NCBI GenBank assembly: GCA_900315675.1
Contig: OMZY01000020.1
Location: forward strand, 1-48,483
DNA length: 48,483 nt
Direction of reading: 5' to 3'
DNA from: an uncultured Eubacteriales bacterium
GTDB lineage: Bacteria; Bacillota; Clostridia; Christensenellales; Aristaeellaceae
The translations under genes and the position numbers were made by a program. Of the stretch, positions 24,067 through 32,189 are shown in pieces. Numbering within the stretch: position 1 is the first letter of the stretch; each line of letters starts with the position of its first letter. The notes beneath the pieces are model-generated. The model made no database searches. It was given only the letters and a program-made list of their open reading frames with translations, and was not told where the DNA came from.

Positions 24067-25140
24067 TTGACCGCATCGGAGCGGCTGATTAATCATCTCC
24101 GCCTCGGCCCGAAAACTGCCGTGGCGGTGCATGATCCATCCAATATGTTCTATCTGACTGAAGGATATACAGGCGAAGGCCTGGTATATATCTCCGAGGC
24201 CAGCAGAGTTATTGTCACAGACTTCCGTTATACTGAACAGGCGGAAAGGCAGGCACCCGGCTTCCGGGTTGAGATGATCGGGAAGGGCCGGAACCACAAC
24301 AAGATTCTCGCAGAACTGGTCAAGGCAGAAGAAATTACCGAACTGCGGGTGGAAACCAATTATCTCTCTGTTGACAGCTTCGAGGCGCTGCGCGGCGCGG
24401 TGGGAGAGGAAATTTCCTGCGTACCGCTGAACGGGGCACCCCAGCAGCTGCGCCAGGTAAAGACTCCCACTGAGATCGTGGCGATCCGCAAGGCATGTGA
24501 CATTACATCCGAAGCGTTCAACGCGATTCTTCCGAAGATCCGGCCCGGTATGACCGAGAAGGAACTTCAGATTGAGCTGGATTTCACCATGCTGCGCCTG
24601 GGAGCGGATGAATTGGCATTCGATACCATTATCGCCTCCGGGGAAAACGGCAGTCTCTGCCATGCAATCCCGGGAAGCCGGACGCTGAAGAACGGAGACA
24701 TGATCACCATGGACTTCGGCGCAAAGGTGGGCGGCTACTGCAGCGATATGACCCGTACCGTCGCACTGGGCCAGCCTTCCGAGGAAATGCGCACGGTCTA
24801 CGAAACGGTGCTGCGCGCCCAGAGCATGTGCGAAGATGTACTGGCTGCCGGCAAAGTATGTTCGGAGATTGACAAGCTGGCCCGTGACTACATCGACGCC
24901 CGCGGATACGCGGGAAGGTTCGGCCACGGACTGGGGCATTCCGTCGGAATCGACATCCACGAGGAACCCCGGCTGAGCCCGAACTGTGAAGACATCCTGA
25001 AGGCCGGTATCGTGATTACCGTGGAACCCGGCATTTACCTGCCCGGCGTGGGCGGCGTAAGGATTGAGAACACCTGCCTGGTGAAGGAAAATGGCTGCGT
25101 ACCGCTGACAACCGCGGACAAGCAGCTTATCATCCTGTAA
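24067..25140 (+). CDS. M24 family Xaa-Pro aminopeptidase/dipeptidase
   Basis: 357 aa from TTG 24067, with AAAGG 9 nt upstream; the in-frame ATG 24025 would be nearly at the transcription start. The creatinase-like N-terminal domain is followed by the pita-bread peptidase domain. The five metal ligands are visible: two Asp in [17 protein letters not shown], His in [16 protein letters not shown], Glu in TVEPGIY and Glu in RIENT. It removes residues before proline in the cytoplasm. Located directly ahead of efp, a conserved Bacillota arrangement. Confidence 0.92.
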   Translation: MTASERLINHLRLGPKTAVAVHDPSNMFYLTEGYTGEGLVYISEASRVIVTDFRYTEQAERQAPGFRVEMIGKGRNHNKILAELVKAEEITELRVETNYLSVDSFEALRGAVGEEISCVPLNGAPQQLRQVKTPTEIVAIRKACDITSEAFNAILPKIRPGMTEKELQIELDFTMLRLGADELAFDTIIASGENGSLCHAIPGSRTLKNGDMITMDFGAKVGGYCSDMTRTVALGQPSEEMRTVYETVLRAQSMCEDVLAAGKVCSEIDKLARDYIDARGYAGRFGHGLGHSVGIDIHEEPRLSPNCEDILKAGIVITVEPGIYLPGVGGVRIENTCLVKENGCVPLTTADKQLIIL

Positions 25141-25183
25141 ATACAGAGTCCATCCCAGAACGAATGAACGGAGGAATGAAACA

Positions 25184-25741
25184 ATGATTACCGCTGGCGA
25201 TTTCAAAAAGGGCATTACGATTGAATGGGACGGTGGCGTCTGGAATATCGTCGATTTCCAGCACGTGAAGCCCGGCAAGGGAGCGGCTTTCGTCCGCACC
25301 AAGATCAAGAACGTGATGACCGGCGCTGTGGTTGAACGCAGCTTCAACCCCACGGACAAAATGCCCAAGGCCATCATCGAAACCAAGGAAATGCAGTACG
25401 TCTACAACGACGGCGACCTGTACTACTTCATGGACGTGGAAACCTATGAACAGCTGCCGCTGAGCAAGGACCAGGTCGAAGACGCGATCCCCTTCGTGAA
25501 GGAAGGCACCAATGTGACCGTCCGCTTCTTCAAGGGCAGCGCCTTCTCCGTGGAAGCGCCGAACTTTGTTGTGCTGGAAGTGACCGATACCGAACCCGGC
25601 TTCGCCGGCGATACCGCTTCCAACACCTATAAGCCCGCTACGCTGGAGACCGGCTTCAGCCTGCAGGTGCCGCTGTTCATCAACACCGGCGACAAGATCC
25701 AGATCGACACCCGCAGCGGCGAATACCTTAAGCGCGCCTGA
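25184..25741 (+). CDS. efp: Translation elongation factor P
   Basis: 185 aa, standard length, three beta-barrel domains. The modification loop reads [13 protein letters not shown], with Lys32 at the tip that is modified in other bacteria; the modification enzyme is not in the window. The C-terminal signature [16 protein letters not shown] is intact. It relieves ribosome stalling at polyproline, which is relevant because this window encodes a very Pro-rich surface protein (37019-40765). Strong codon bias. GGAGG lies before ATG 25184. Confidence 0.98.
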   Translation: MITAGDFKKGITIEWDGGVWNIVDFQHVKPGKGAAFVRTKIKNVMTGAVVERSFNPTDKMPKAIIETKEMQYVYNDGDLYYFMDVETYEQLPLSKDQVEDAIPFVKEGTNVTVRFFKGSAFSVEAPNFVVLEVTDTEPGFAGDTASNTYKPATLETGFSLQVPLFINTGDKIQIDTRSGEYLKRA

Positions 25742-25816
25742 CGCACAGCCCGGCGGCAATTCTGCGCCGGCGGGACGAAATGTGACGACCGGAACGATAC
25801 AGTACGGAGGATATTC

Positions 25817-26257
25817 ATGAGCAGACTGACTGACAGGATCAGTTATCTTCAGGGTCTGGCGGAAGGCATGAAGCTGAACCCGGACAAGGATTCCCACAAG
25901 CTGATTCTCGGCATTCTGGAAGTGCTGGGAGAGGTCGGTGAATCCTTTGAGGCCCTGGCGGAGTCCCACGGGGAACTGAGCGACTATGTGGAGAGCATCG
26001 ATGAGGATCTGGCAGATCTGGAAGCCGATCTTTATGACGATGAAGACGAGGAGCTGGCAGAGGAGGATGAGGATCAGGCTTTTGAAGGCGTGATCGAGTA
26101 CGAATGCCCCCACTGCGGCGCTTCTGTTGAAATTGATCCGGATGAGGTCGACTTTGATGAGGACGCCCTCTGTCCCCAGTGCGGCAAGGAGCTTTTCCCC
26201 GAACTGCCGGAGGAAGATGCGGACGAAGAACCGGAAGAAGAACCGGAAGACGAGTGA
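25817..26257 (+). CDS. CD1247-type zinc-ribbon protein
   Basis: 146 aa. The N-terminal domain MSRLTDRISYLQGLAEGMKL, ending near residue 60, matches the CD1247 N-terminal family of Clostridia. It is followed by an acidic stretch, then a zinc ribbon CPHCGASVEIDP...CPQCGKEL and an acidic tail of Glu/Pro/Asp. It is probably cytoplasmic; the role is unknown. Downstream of efp, possibly in the same transcript. A 10-bp hairpin (26277-26300) follows without a T-run. Confidence 0.82.
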   Translation: MSRLTDRISYLQGLAEGMKLNPDKDSHKLILGILEVLGEVGESFEALAESHGELSDYVESIDEDLADLEADLYDDEDEELAEEDEDQAFEGVIEYECPHCGASVEIDPDEVDFDEDALCPQCGKELFPELPEEDADEEPEEEPEDE

Positions 26258-26276
26258 TAAACCGGAATTGTTTTTA

Positions 26277-26300
26277 AAGGGCTGCCTTCTGGCAGCCCTT
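26277..26300 (+). terminator. Hairpin after the zinc-ribbon gene (weak terminator or processing site)
   Basis: AAGGGCTGCC-TTCT-GGCAGCCCTT, perfect 10-bp stem, but followed by ATTCC rather than a T-run. Confidence 0.45.
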
Positions 26301-26320
26301 ATTCCATACGGAGAAGAAAA

Positions 26321-26803
26321 ATGAACGGAAACGAAATCAGGATTGCGGTGCTCTCTGATACCCACGGACTGCTGCGCAGGTGCGTGGCGGCGGAAGTACA
26401 GGACTGCGACTGTATTCTGCATGCCGGGGATATTATCCGGCAAAGCGACCTGGATGAACTGGCAGTATACGGGAATCTTTATGCCGTGCGGGGGAACAAT
26501 GACATATGGATGGACGGCGTCCGCGACCTGGCCGGGGTACTGCGCTTCAGGATCGGCGGCGTCAGCTTCTGTATGGTTCATGACCGCAGGGATGTTCCCC
26601 GGGACCTGGAGGGCGTGGACGCGGTGATATACGGCCATTCCCACCGCTACAGCGAGGAATGGACCGGCGGAAGGCTGTGGCTGAATCCGGGCAGCTGCGG
26701 CAGGGCACGGTTCGGCGGCGAAGTGACCATGGCGAAGATGACCCTGCGGGACGGCAGGATAACCGGCATCCGGAAAATTGAATTTGAGAACGCGGATGAA
26801 TAG
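26321..26803 (+). CDS. Metallophosphoesterase, YfcE/MJ0936 type
   Basis: 160 aa. The calcineurin-like metal motifs are in order: LSDTHG (D-x-H), LHAGDII (GD), VRGNNDI (GNxD), and YGHSHR (GHxH). The middle metal His is in FCMVHDRRD. The family hydrolyses phosphodiesters or phosphomonoesters. ATG 26321 follows GGAGAAG. Adjacent genes do not fix the substrate. Confidence 0.92.
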   Translation: MNGNEIRIAVLSDTHGLLRRCVAAEVQDCDCILHAGDIIRQSDLDELAVYGNLYAVRGNNDIWMDGVRDLAGVLRFRIGGVSFCMVHDRRDVPRDLEGVDAVIYGHSHRYSEEWTGGRLWLNPGSCGRARFGGEVTMAKMTLRDGRITGIRKIEFENADE

Positions 26804-26819
26804 GAACGCAGGGAAGATA

Positions 26820-26849
26820 TTGATCCTGCGCGGGAGAATGGTGTATACT
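26820..26849 (+). promoter_or_regulatory. Promoter of the ktrB-ktrA unit
   Basis: TTGATC (26820-26825), 18-nt spacer, TATACT (26844-26849). Confidence 0.5.
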
Positions 26850-26872
26850 TTTTGCCGAAAGAAGGGAAGCAG

Positions 26873-28243
26873 ATGAGCAGTGCGACACCAGCCCAAAGGC
26901 CGAAAAAGAAACGTCAGGCAGTCAGTATCGGCCGGATCATGGCTTTCACGTTTCTGGGAATTATTCTGATCGGCACGCTGCTGCTGACCCTGCCGGCGTC
27001 TTCACGGAACGGACACAGCGCAGGCGTGATGACGGCGCTGTTTACCGCCACCTCGGCCACATGCGTGACCGGGCTGGTATTGGCGGATACCTGGAGCCAG
27101 TGGAGCAATCTGGGCCAGATGGTAATCCTGATGATGATCGAGATCGGGGGACTCGGATTTATGTCCGCCGCCTCGCTGGCATACTTCAGCCTGAGACGGA
27201 AGATTTCCATCCAGCAGCAGCTGGTGATGGCTGAAGCAATCGGATCGAACATGAATGATGTGGTGGAGCACCAGAAACGGCTGCTGATCCGCGCCTTTAC
27301 AGTGGAAGGAATCGGCGCGGTCATTCTTACCGCCCGGTTCATGACGGAGTTTTCGTTTCCGCTGGCGCTGAAGCTGGGCGTGTTCCACGCGGTTTCCGCC
27401 TTCTGCAACGCGGGATTTGATGTCCTGGGCTTTATCAAACCCGGGGCAAGCATGATTGTTTACCAGACCGATCCGGTGATCTGCCTGACGCTGAGCGCGC
27501 TGGTGATCCTCGGCGGACTTGGTTTCCTGGTATGGGATGAGCTGCTGCGGGAGAGAAGCCCGAAAAAGTGGAGCGTTTATACCAAGCTGGTGATGATCAC
27601 CACGGGCACGCTGCTGCTGGGCGGCACCATTCTCTTTTGCCTGCTGGAGTGGAGAAATCCATCCACGCTGGGGACCCTTTCGGCACCGCAGAAACTGCTG
27701 GCGGCATTCTTCCAGTCCATGACCCTGCGTACAGCCGGATTCGCGGGCGTGGATCAGGGTCTGCTGACCCCCGCGGGCAAGGCGGTTTCCATCTTTATGA
27801 TGCTGATCGGCGGATCCTCCGGATCCACGGCGGGCGGCCTGAAGACGGTCACGTTTGTGGTACTGCTGATGTTCCTGTGGAACAGGATGCGCGGACGGCA
27901 CACGGTGAGCGTGTTCCACCGGACGATTTCCGACGGCCACGTGCTCAACGCGATTACCATCTTTATGCTGATGGTGCTGCTGGCCTTTGCCGGCGCGACG
28001 GTGATCTGCGCCACCTCCCCGGTAGGATTTGCGGACAGCCTGTTTGAAACGGTTTCCGCCATCGGCACGGTGGGACTGACCGCGGGAGCGACACCGAGGC
28101 TGGGAACGGTCTCGAAGTGTATGATAATCGTGTTTATGTACTTCGGAAGGGTCGGACTGCTGACGATCAGCTTCGGCTTCCTTAAGAAGAAACCTTCCGG
28201 AGAAAAATACAGGTATGCGAATACCGATCTGCTGATCGGATAA
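26873..28243 (+). CDS. ktrB: Potassium uptake membrane subunit, TrkH/KtrB family
   Basis: 456 aa from ATG 26873 (GAAGGGAAG upstream). It has the four M1-P-M2 repeats of the superfamily, with selectivity loops TSATCVTGLVLAD, SAFCNAGFDVLGF, MTLRTAGFAGVDQG and SAIGTVGLTAGA. The pore-gating stretch between repeats (GGSSGSTAGGLKTVT) is present. It conducts K+ (with Na+ coupling in KtrB) and is gated by the RCK subunit encoded 16 nt downstream. Confidence 0.93.
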   Translation: MSSATPAQRPKKKRQAVSIGRIMAFTFLGIILIGTLLLTLPASSRNGHSAGVMTALFTATSATCVTGLVLADTWSQWSNLGQMVILMMIEIGGLGFMSAASLAYFSLRRKISIQQQLVMAEAIGSNMNDVVEHQKRLLIRAFTVEGIGAVILTARFMTEFSFPLALKLGVFHAVSAFCNAGFDVLGFIKPGASMIVYQTDPVICLTLSALVILGGLGFLVWDELLRERSPKKWSVYTKLVMITTGTLLLGGTILFCLLEWRNPSTLGTLSAPQKLLAAFFQSMTLRTAGFAGVDQGLLTPAGKAVSIFMMLIGGSSGSTAGGLKTVTFVVLLMFLWNRMRGRHTVSVFHRTISDGHVLNAITIFMLMVLLAFAGATVICATSPVGFADSLFETVSAIGTVGLTAGATPRLGTVSKCMIIVFMYFGRVGLLTISFGFLKKKPSGEKYRYANTDLLIG

Positions 28244-28259
28244 CAGGAGGTTGCGATTC

Positions 28260-28910
28260 ATGAAATCCTATGTCGTTATCGGGCTGGGACGTTTTGGCGC
28301 GGAACTGGCGACCCGCCTTTATGCCTGCGGTGAAGAGGTCATGGCTATTGATACGAACGGCCAGCTGGTCGACAAGATCGCAGACCGGGTGACGAGAGCG
28401 GTGGCCGCGGACGCACGGGATATAGACGTGCTGGAGAAACTGGGCGTGGAGAATTTTGACCGGGCGGTGGTGGCTGTCGGTTCCGACCTGGCTTCGTCCT
28501 CTCTGATCACCATGAACCTGAAGAGCCTGAACGTGCCGTTTATCCTGTGTAAAGCCCACGACGATACATATCGGGCTATTCTGGAGAAACTGGGCGCGGA
28601 CCGGGTAATCATTCCGGAACGCGAAGTGGCGGACAAGCTGGCGCTGGGGCTGACCCATGCCGGCATCATGGAGTATATTGAACTGTCCCAGGAGTTCGGC
28701 GTTGTGGAAATGGAGCCCATTCCGGAATGGGTCGGAAAGACCATCCGGGAGATGGAGCTTCGCACCCGCTACGGCCTGAACGTGATCGCGGTGCGCAATC
28801 ATGAGAACGCGATCAAAATCCCGCCGGACATTGATACGCCCATTGAAGCGGACGTAATCATGGTCATGCTGGGCAAGTATGAGATGTTTGAGAACCTGAA
28901 GAAGAAATAA
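28260..28910 (+). CDS. ktrA: Potassium uptake regulatory subunit, RCK (TrkA_N/TrkA_C)
   Basis: 216 aa from ATG 28260, with AGGAGG at 28245-28250. N-terminal Rossmann fold with VVIGLGRFGAELATRLY and the acidic end of strand 2 in VMAIDTN, which binds nucleotide. C-terminal TrkA_C domain from about residue 140 (FGVVEMEPIPEWVGKTIREM). One RCK plus one TrkA_C domain fits KtrA rather than the double-domain TrkA. It gates KtrB according to ATP/ADP or cyclic-di-AMP in relatives. Confidence 0.94.
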   Translation: MKSYVVIGLGRFGAELATRLYACGEEVMAIDTNGQLVDKIADRVTRAVAADARDIDVLEKLGVENFDRAVVAVGSDLASSSLITMNLKSLNVPFILCKAHDDTYRAILEKLGADRVIIPEREVADKLALGLTHAGIMEYIELSQEFGVVEMEPIPEWVGKTIREMELRTRYGLNVIAVRNHENAIKIPPDIDTPIEADVIMVMLGKYEMFENLKKK

Positions 28911-28930
28911 CATTGGATCAAGGAGACAAC

Positions 28931-29917
28931 ATGGCCAGACCGATTCTGTGGATTGTAATTCCCTGTTACAATGAGGAGCAGGTTTTACCTATCACTGCCC
29001 CGCTGTTCCGGGAAAAGCTCCGGGAACTGACAGAGGCCGGGAAGATCAGCGAAAACAGCCGGGTTCTGTTTGTCAATGACGGCTCTTCCGACAGAACCTG
29101 GGACCTGATCCGGGATATGGCGGAGAAGGACGAGCATTTTATCGGGATCTGCCAGAGCCGGAACAGGGGACACCAGAACGCTGTGCTTGCAGGGCTGATG
29201 GAAGCGAAAGACCGGTGCGACATCACCATATCCATCGACTGTGACGGACAGGACGATATCAACGCCATGGACCGCATGGTGGACGCCTACCTGGAAGGCG
29301 CGGAGATCGTATACGGCGTGCGCGCCAGGCGGGATAAGGACACCTTTTTCAAACGTTTTACGGCGGAAGGATTCTATAAACTGATGAAGACGCTGGGAGC
29401 CGAAGTGGTATTCAACCACGCCGACTACCGGCTGATTTCCGCCCGGGTCCTGCAGCACCTGGCTGATTTTGAAGAAGTGAATATCTTCCTCCGGGGAATG
29501 GTGCCGCTGGTCGGTTTTTCCAGTACAACCGTAAGCTATGACCGGGCGGGACGCCTGGCCGGGAAAAGCCACTATCCGCTGAAAAAAATGGTGGCACTGG
29601 CTTTTAACGGTATAACCAGCCTTTCCGTGAAACCCATTACGCTGATAACGACGGCCGGTATCGGTTTCAGCCTGATCGGGCTGATTCTGATGATCTGGGC
29701 TGTGGTCAGGGCGATCCTGGGCCAGACCGTGGCAGGATGGGCCTCCACTATCTGCATTATTTGCCTGCTGGGCGGCATTCAGCTGATCAGCCTGGGAATC
29801 CTGGGACAGTATATCGGGAAGACATATCTGGAGACCAAACGCCGCCCGCGCTATATTATCTCGGCCAGGACCTGGGAAAAGGAAGAAAGACGTTATCTGG
29901 AAGACAATACAAACTGA
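28931..29917 (+). CDS. Membrane glycosyltransferase family 2 (GtrB/DPM1-like)
   Basis: 328 aa from ATG 28931 (AGGAGA upstream). GT-A fold: VIPCYNEEQV at the N-terminus, FVNDGSSDRTWDLI, RNRGHQNAVLAGL, and the metal-binding SIDCDGQDD. Two C-terminal membrane helices (ITLITTAGIGFSLIGLILMI and WASTICIICLLGGIQLISLG) mark the polyprenyl-phosphate glycosyltransferase group that loads sugar on a lipid carrier at the inner membrane face. The lipid-linked sugar is probably used for envelope decoration; no flippase or acceptor gene is adjacent. 18 nt after ktrA, so probably co-transcribed. Confidence 0.93.
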   Translation: MARPILWIVIPCYNEEQVLPITAPLFREKLRELTEAGKISENSRVLFVNDGSSDRTWDLIRDMAEKDEHFIGICQSRNRGHQNAVLAGLMEAKDRCDITISIDCDGQDDINAMDRMVDAYLEGAEIVYGVRARRDKDTFFKRFTAEGFYKLMKTLGAEVVFNHADYRLISARVLQHLADFEEVNIFLRGMVPLVGFSSTTVSYDRAGRLAGKSHYPLKKMVALAFNGITSLSVKPITLITTAGIGFSLIGLILMIWAVVRAILGQTVAGWASTICIICLLGGIQLISLGILGQYIGKTYLETKRRPRYIISARTWEKEERRYLEDNTN

Positions 29918-30236
29918 AAAAAAGACAAAAAATGCAAATATTGAAAAACGCTGCAAACGTTGATTTTGCTGGAATCGTTACCATTTTTGGAGCTTCGTAA
30001 AAACAAGATAAAAACATTTTTGGCCGGATTCAGTCACAGCACTGTTTTTCCGGTTTCTTTTTTGCCATCCATCGCCAAAAAGTCAGTTTATTACTTGCTT
30101 TTTTACCATGAGAGACCTATAATCAAATCTGTGAAAGTATATACATGCAGAAGAGTTTTCGCTTTTTTGCATGGTAATAATTGGATGAAGCGTTAGAACA
30201 GAAAACCGAAGGTATAACCAGAGGGGAGAATCACTC
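29918..30236. other. Gap upstream of the Cna-B/solute-binding operon
   Basis: AT-rich and non-coding, with several T-runs but no convincing terminator. It holds the promoter listed at 30095-30123. The transcript leader is about 105 nt. No recognised riboswitch was seen. Confidence 0.5.
30095..30123 (+). promoter_or_regulatory. Promoter of the Cna-B/solute-binding operon
   Basis: TTGCTT (30095-30100), 17-nt spacer, consensus TATAAT (30118-30123). Confidence 0.7.
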
Positions 30237-32168
30237 ATGAAAAAGCACCTTCAGCGAATCCTGTCATTGCTGTGTGTTCTGGCTCTTGCGCTGGGCTGCG
30301 TGTGCGCCCTGGCGGAAGATTCTTCCGTACAGTATGACGATCGTATCATTACTGTCAGGTGGTCGGATGAGAACAATTATGACGGGATTCGTCCTGATCA
30401 TGTTGACGCGGCTCTGGCCGGACAGAAGGCCACGCTGAACGAGGGAAATGACTGGACCGGAGTGGTTTCGGTTCCTTCTGATACCGAAAACGACTGGACC
30501 TATGACACAGTTGATGGATACGCCGCCACGCTGAGCAAGGGCGCGATCTCCGTGCTGACTTACAGCCGCCCAATCGCTCCGGCAATTTCCGTATCCGCCA
30601 CAGTCGCCTGGGAGGATTCCGACAATGCCGGTAAGATCCGGCCTGAATCCGTTCAGCTGATGCTGCTGGCCGACGGGGAAGCCTGCGGTGAACCGCAGAG
30701 CGCCAGGACGCCCGGGTGGAAAGCCACCTGGAAGGATCTGCCTGTCTTTAAACCCAATTCCGATACCCGGATTGAATATACCGTGAAGCAGCTGCAGGTT
30801 CCGGACGGATATGTTTCCGCCACTTCCGGGCTTGAAGTGACCAACACTCTCCAGACCGGCACACTGAGCCTGAACGCTTCCGTTACCGGCGCGCCGGAAG
30901 GAACGGATCTCTCCACGCTGAGCGTTACGGTGGACGGACCGGATCCCTCCATGCCCAGGACCCTTACCTGGGGACAGCTGGCCGGCGGAAACTTCAGCTT
31001 CGGCAGCGTACTGCCGGGTGCCTACCTGGTCCGCGGCACCAACGCAGATACCCTGGCGGAAGGATACACCATGGACACGGCGAACAGCAAAGTATCCGAC
31101 GCCGTGATGGTGAAAGCGGGAGAATCCGCTGCCCTCACCTTCAAATATGCCTATAAGCTTCCGGAAGCGTCAGACGCGGAGGAAGATTATGATCCGATGG
31201 CCAACATCGGCTCCCTGAGCTTCGAAATCCTCGGACCGGACGAGCGTATGCCCATGACCATCACCTACGGCCAGTTTACGGACGGAAAGTATGAACTGGG
31301 CGACCTGGTTCCCGGCGTATACACCGTTGTGGAACGGAATGCTGAAACCCTGGTGAAGTACTATACCCTGACCGGCGCCAGCGTGACCGGCATGAAGCTG
31401 GAGGTTACCCCGGACGGCACTGCGACAGCGAAGCTGTTCAACCAGTACATTCCGGCTCCGACGCCTGAACCCGACGCAGAGTTTGTGGATATCCCGGTTA
31501 CCAAGACCTGGAATGACAACGGCAACAAGGACGGCAACCGTCCTGCCGCGATCACGGTCCGGCTGTATGCCGACGGTGTGGAAGTAGACAGCCATATCCT
31601 GACAGCCGGTGAGAACTGGGCCTACACCTTCACGGAGAAGCCCCGCTACCAGGAAGACAACAAGACGGAAATTGTTTATACAGTGAATGAAGACGCTGTA
31701 CCGATGTACACAGCGGGAATCAACGGCTATAACATCGTAAACCAGTACCAGCCCGAGGTGACGAGCGTTTCCGTGACCAAGATCTGGGTAGACAAGGATA
31801 ATGCTGAAGGCATCCGGCCGTCCAGCATTGCCATGACGCTTTCCGACGGACAGAAGGTAGTCAAAGTGGTTGTTCTGGACGCCTCAAACGGATGGTCCGC
31901 GACCGTGAACGACCTGCCTACCATTGTGAACGGCCAGCCTGCCAAGTATGGCTGGAAGGAACAGGAAGTCATCGGCTATACCCTGACCGGCGTGAAGGAA
32001 GAAGGCAACTCCATGACCTTCACCAACACGATCTGGGAGAGACCTGAAAAGCCGACTGAAGGCAAGACGCCGAAGACCACAGGTGAAACCTGGTATTTCT
32101 TTGAAGAGTATGATACGCCTCTGGGTGTGGAAGTTATCATCAACCACGTCGGAGACTGTTTCGATTAA
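30237..32168 (+). CDS. Secreted Cna-B/SpaA-domain surface protein without a sortase anchor
   Basis: 643 aa. Signal peptide MKKHLQRILSLLCVLALALG, cleavage near CALA|ED. Order: two Cna-B-like domains (residues about 35-210) whose first strand reads TVRW and TVAW, lacking the isopeptide Lys; two prealbumin-like domains (about 212-405, each with a GQ(L/F)..G(N/K)(F/Y) and VPGxY/LPGAY pattern); a short PTPEP linker; and two canonical Cna-B domains (about 415-600) with VTKTW/VTKIW Lys and a terminal Asn. The C-terminus has TPKTTG but no hydrophobic tail and ends YDTPLGVEVIINHVGDCFD. It probably forms part of the extracellular surface. The solute-binding protein gene follows after 21 nt. Confidence 0.85.
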   Translation: MKKHLQRILSLLCVLALALGCVCALAEDSSVQYDDRIITVRWSDENNYDGIRPDHVDAALAGQKATLNEGNDWTGVVSVPSDTENDWTYDTVDGYAATLSKGAISVLTYSRPIAPAISVSATVAWEDSDNAGKIRPESVQLMLLADGEACGEPQSARTPGWKATWKDLPVFKPNSDTRIEYTVKQLQVPDGYVSATSGLEVTNTLQTGTLSLNASVTGAPEGTDLSTLSVTVDGPDPSMPRTLTWGQLAGGNFSFGSVLPGAYLVRGTNADTLAEGYTMDTANSKVSDAVMVKAGESAALTFKYAYKLPEASDAEEDYDPMANIGSLSFEILGPDERMPMTITYGQFTDGKYELGDLVPGVYTVVERNAETLVKYYTLTGASVTGMKLEVTPDGTATAKLFNQYIPAPTPEPDAEFVDIPVTKTWNDNGNKDGNRPAAITVRLYADGVEVDSHILTAGENWAYTFTEKPRYQEDNKTEIVYTVNEDAVPMYTAGINGYNIVNQYQPEVTSVSVTKIWVDKDNAEGIRPSSIAMTLSDGQKVVKVVVLDASNGWSATVNDLPTIVNGQPAKYGWKEQEVIGYTLTGVKEEGNSMTFTNTIWERPEKPTEGKTPKTTGETWYFFEEYDTPLGVEVIINHVGDCFD

Positions 32169-32189
32169 AGAAGGAAGGATCTGATCACC

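Noticed and set aside
32059-32100. LPxTG sortase signal in TPKTTGE of the Cna-B protein
   Set aside because: There is no hydrophobic segment or basic tail after it, and the spacing to the stop codon does not fit a sorting signal.
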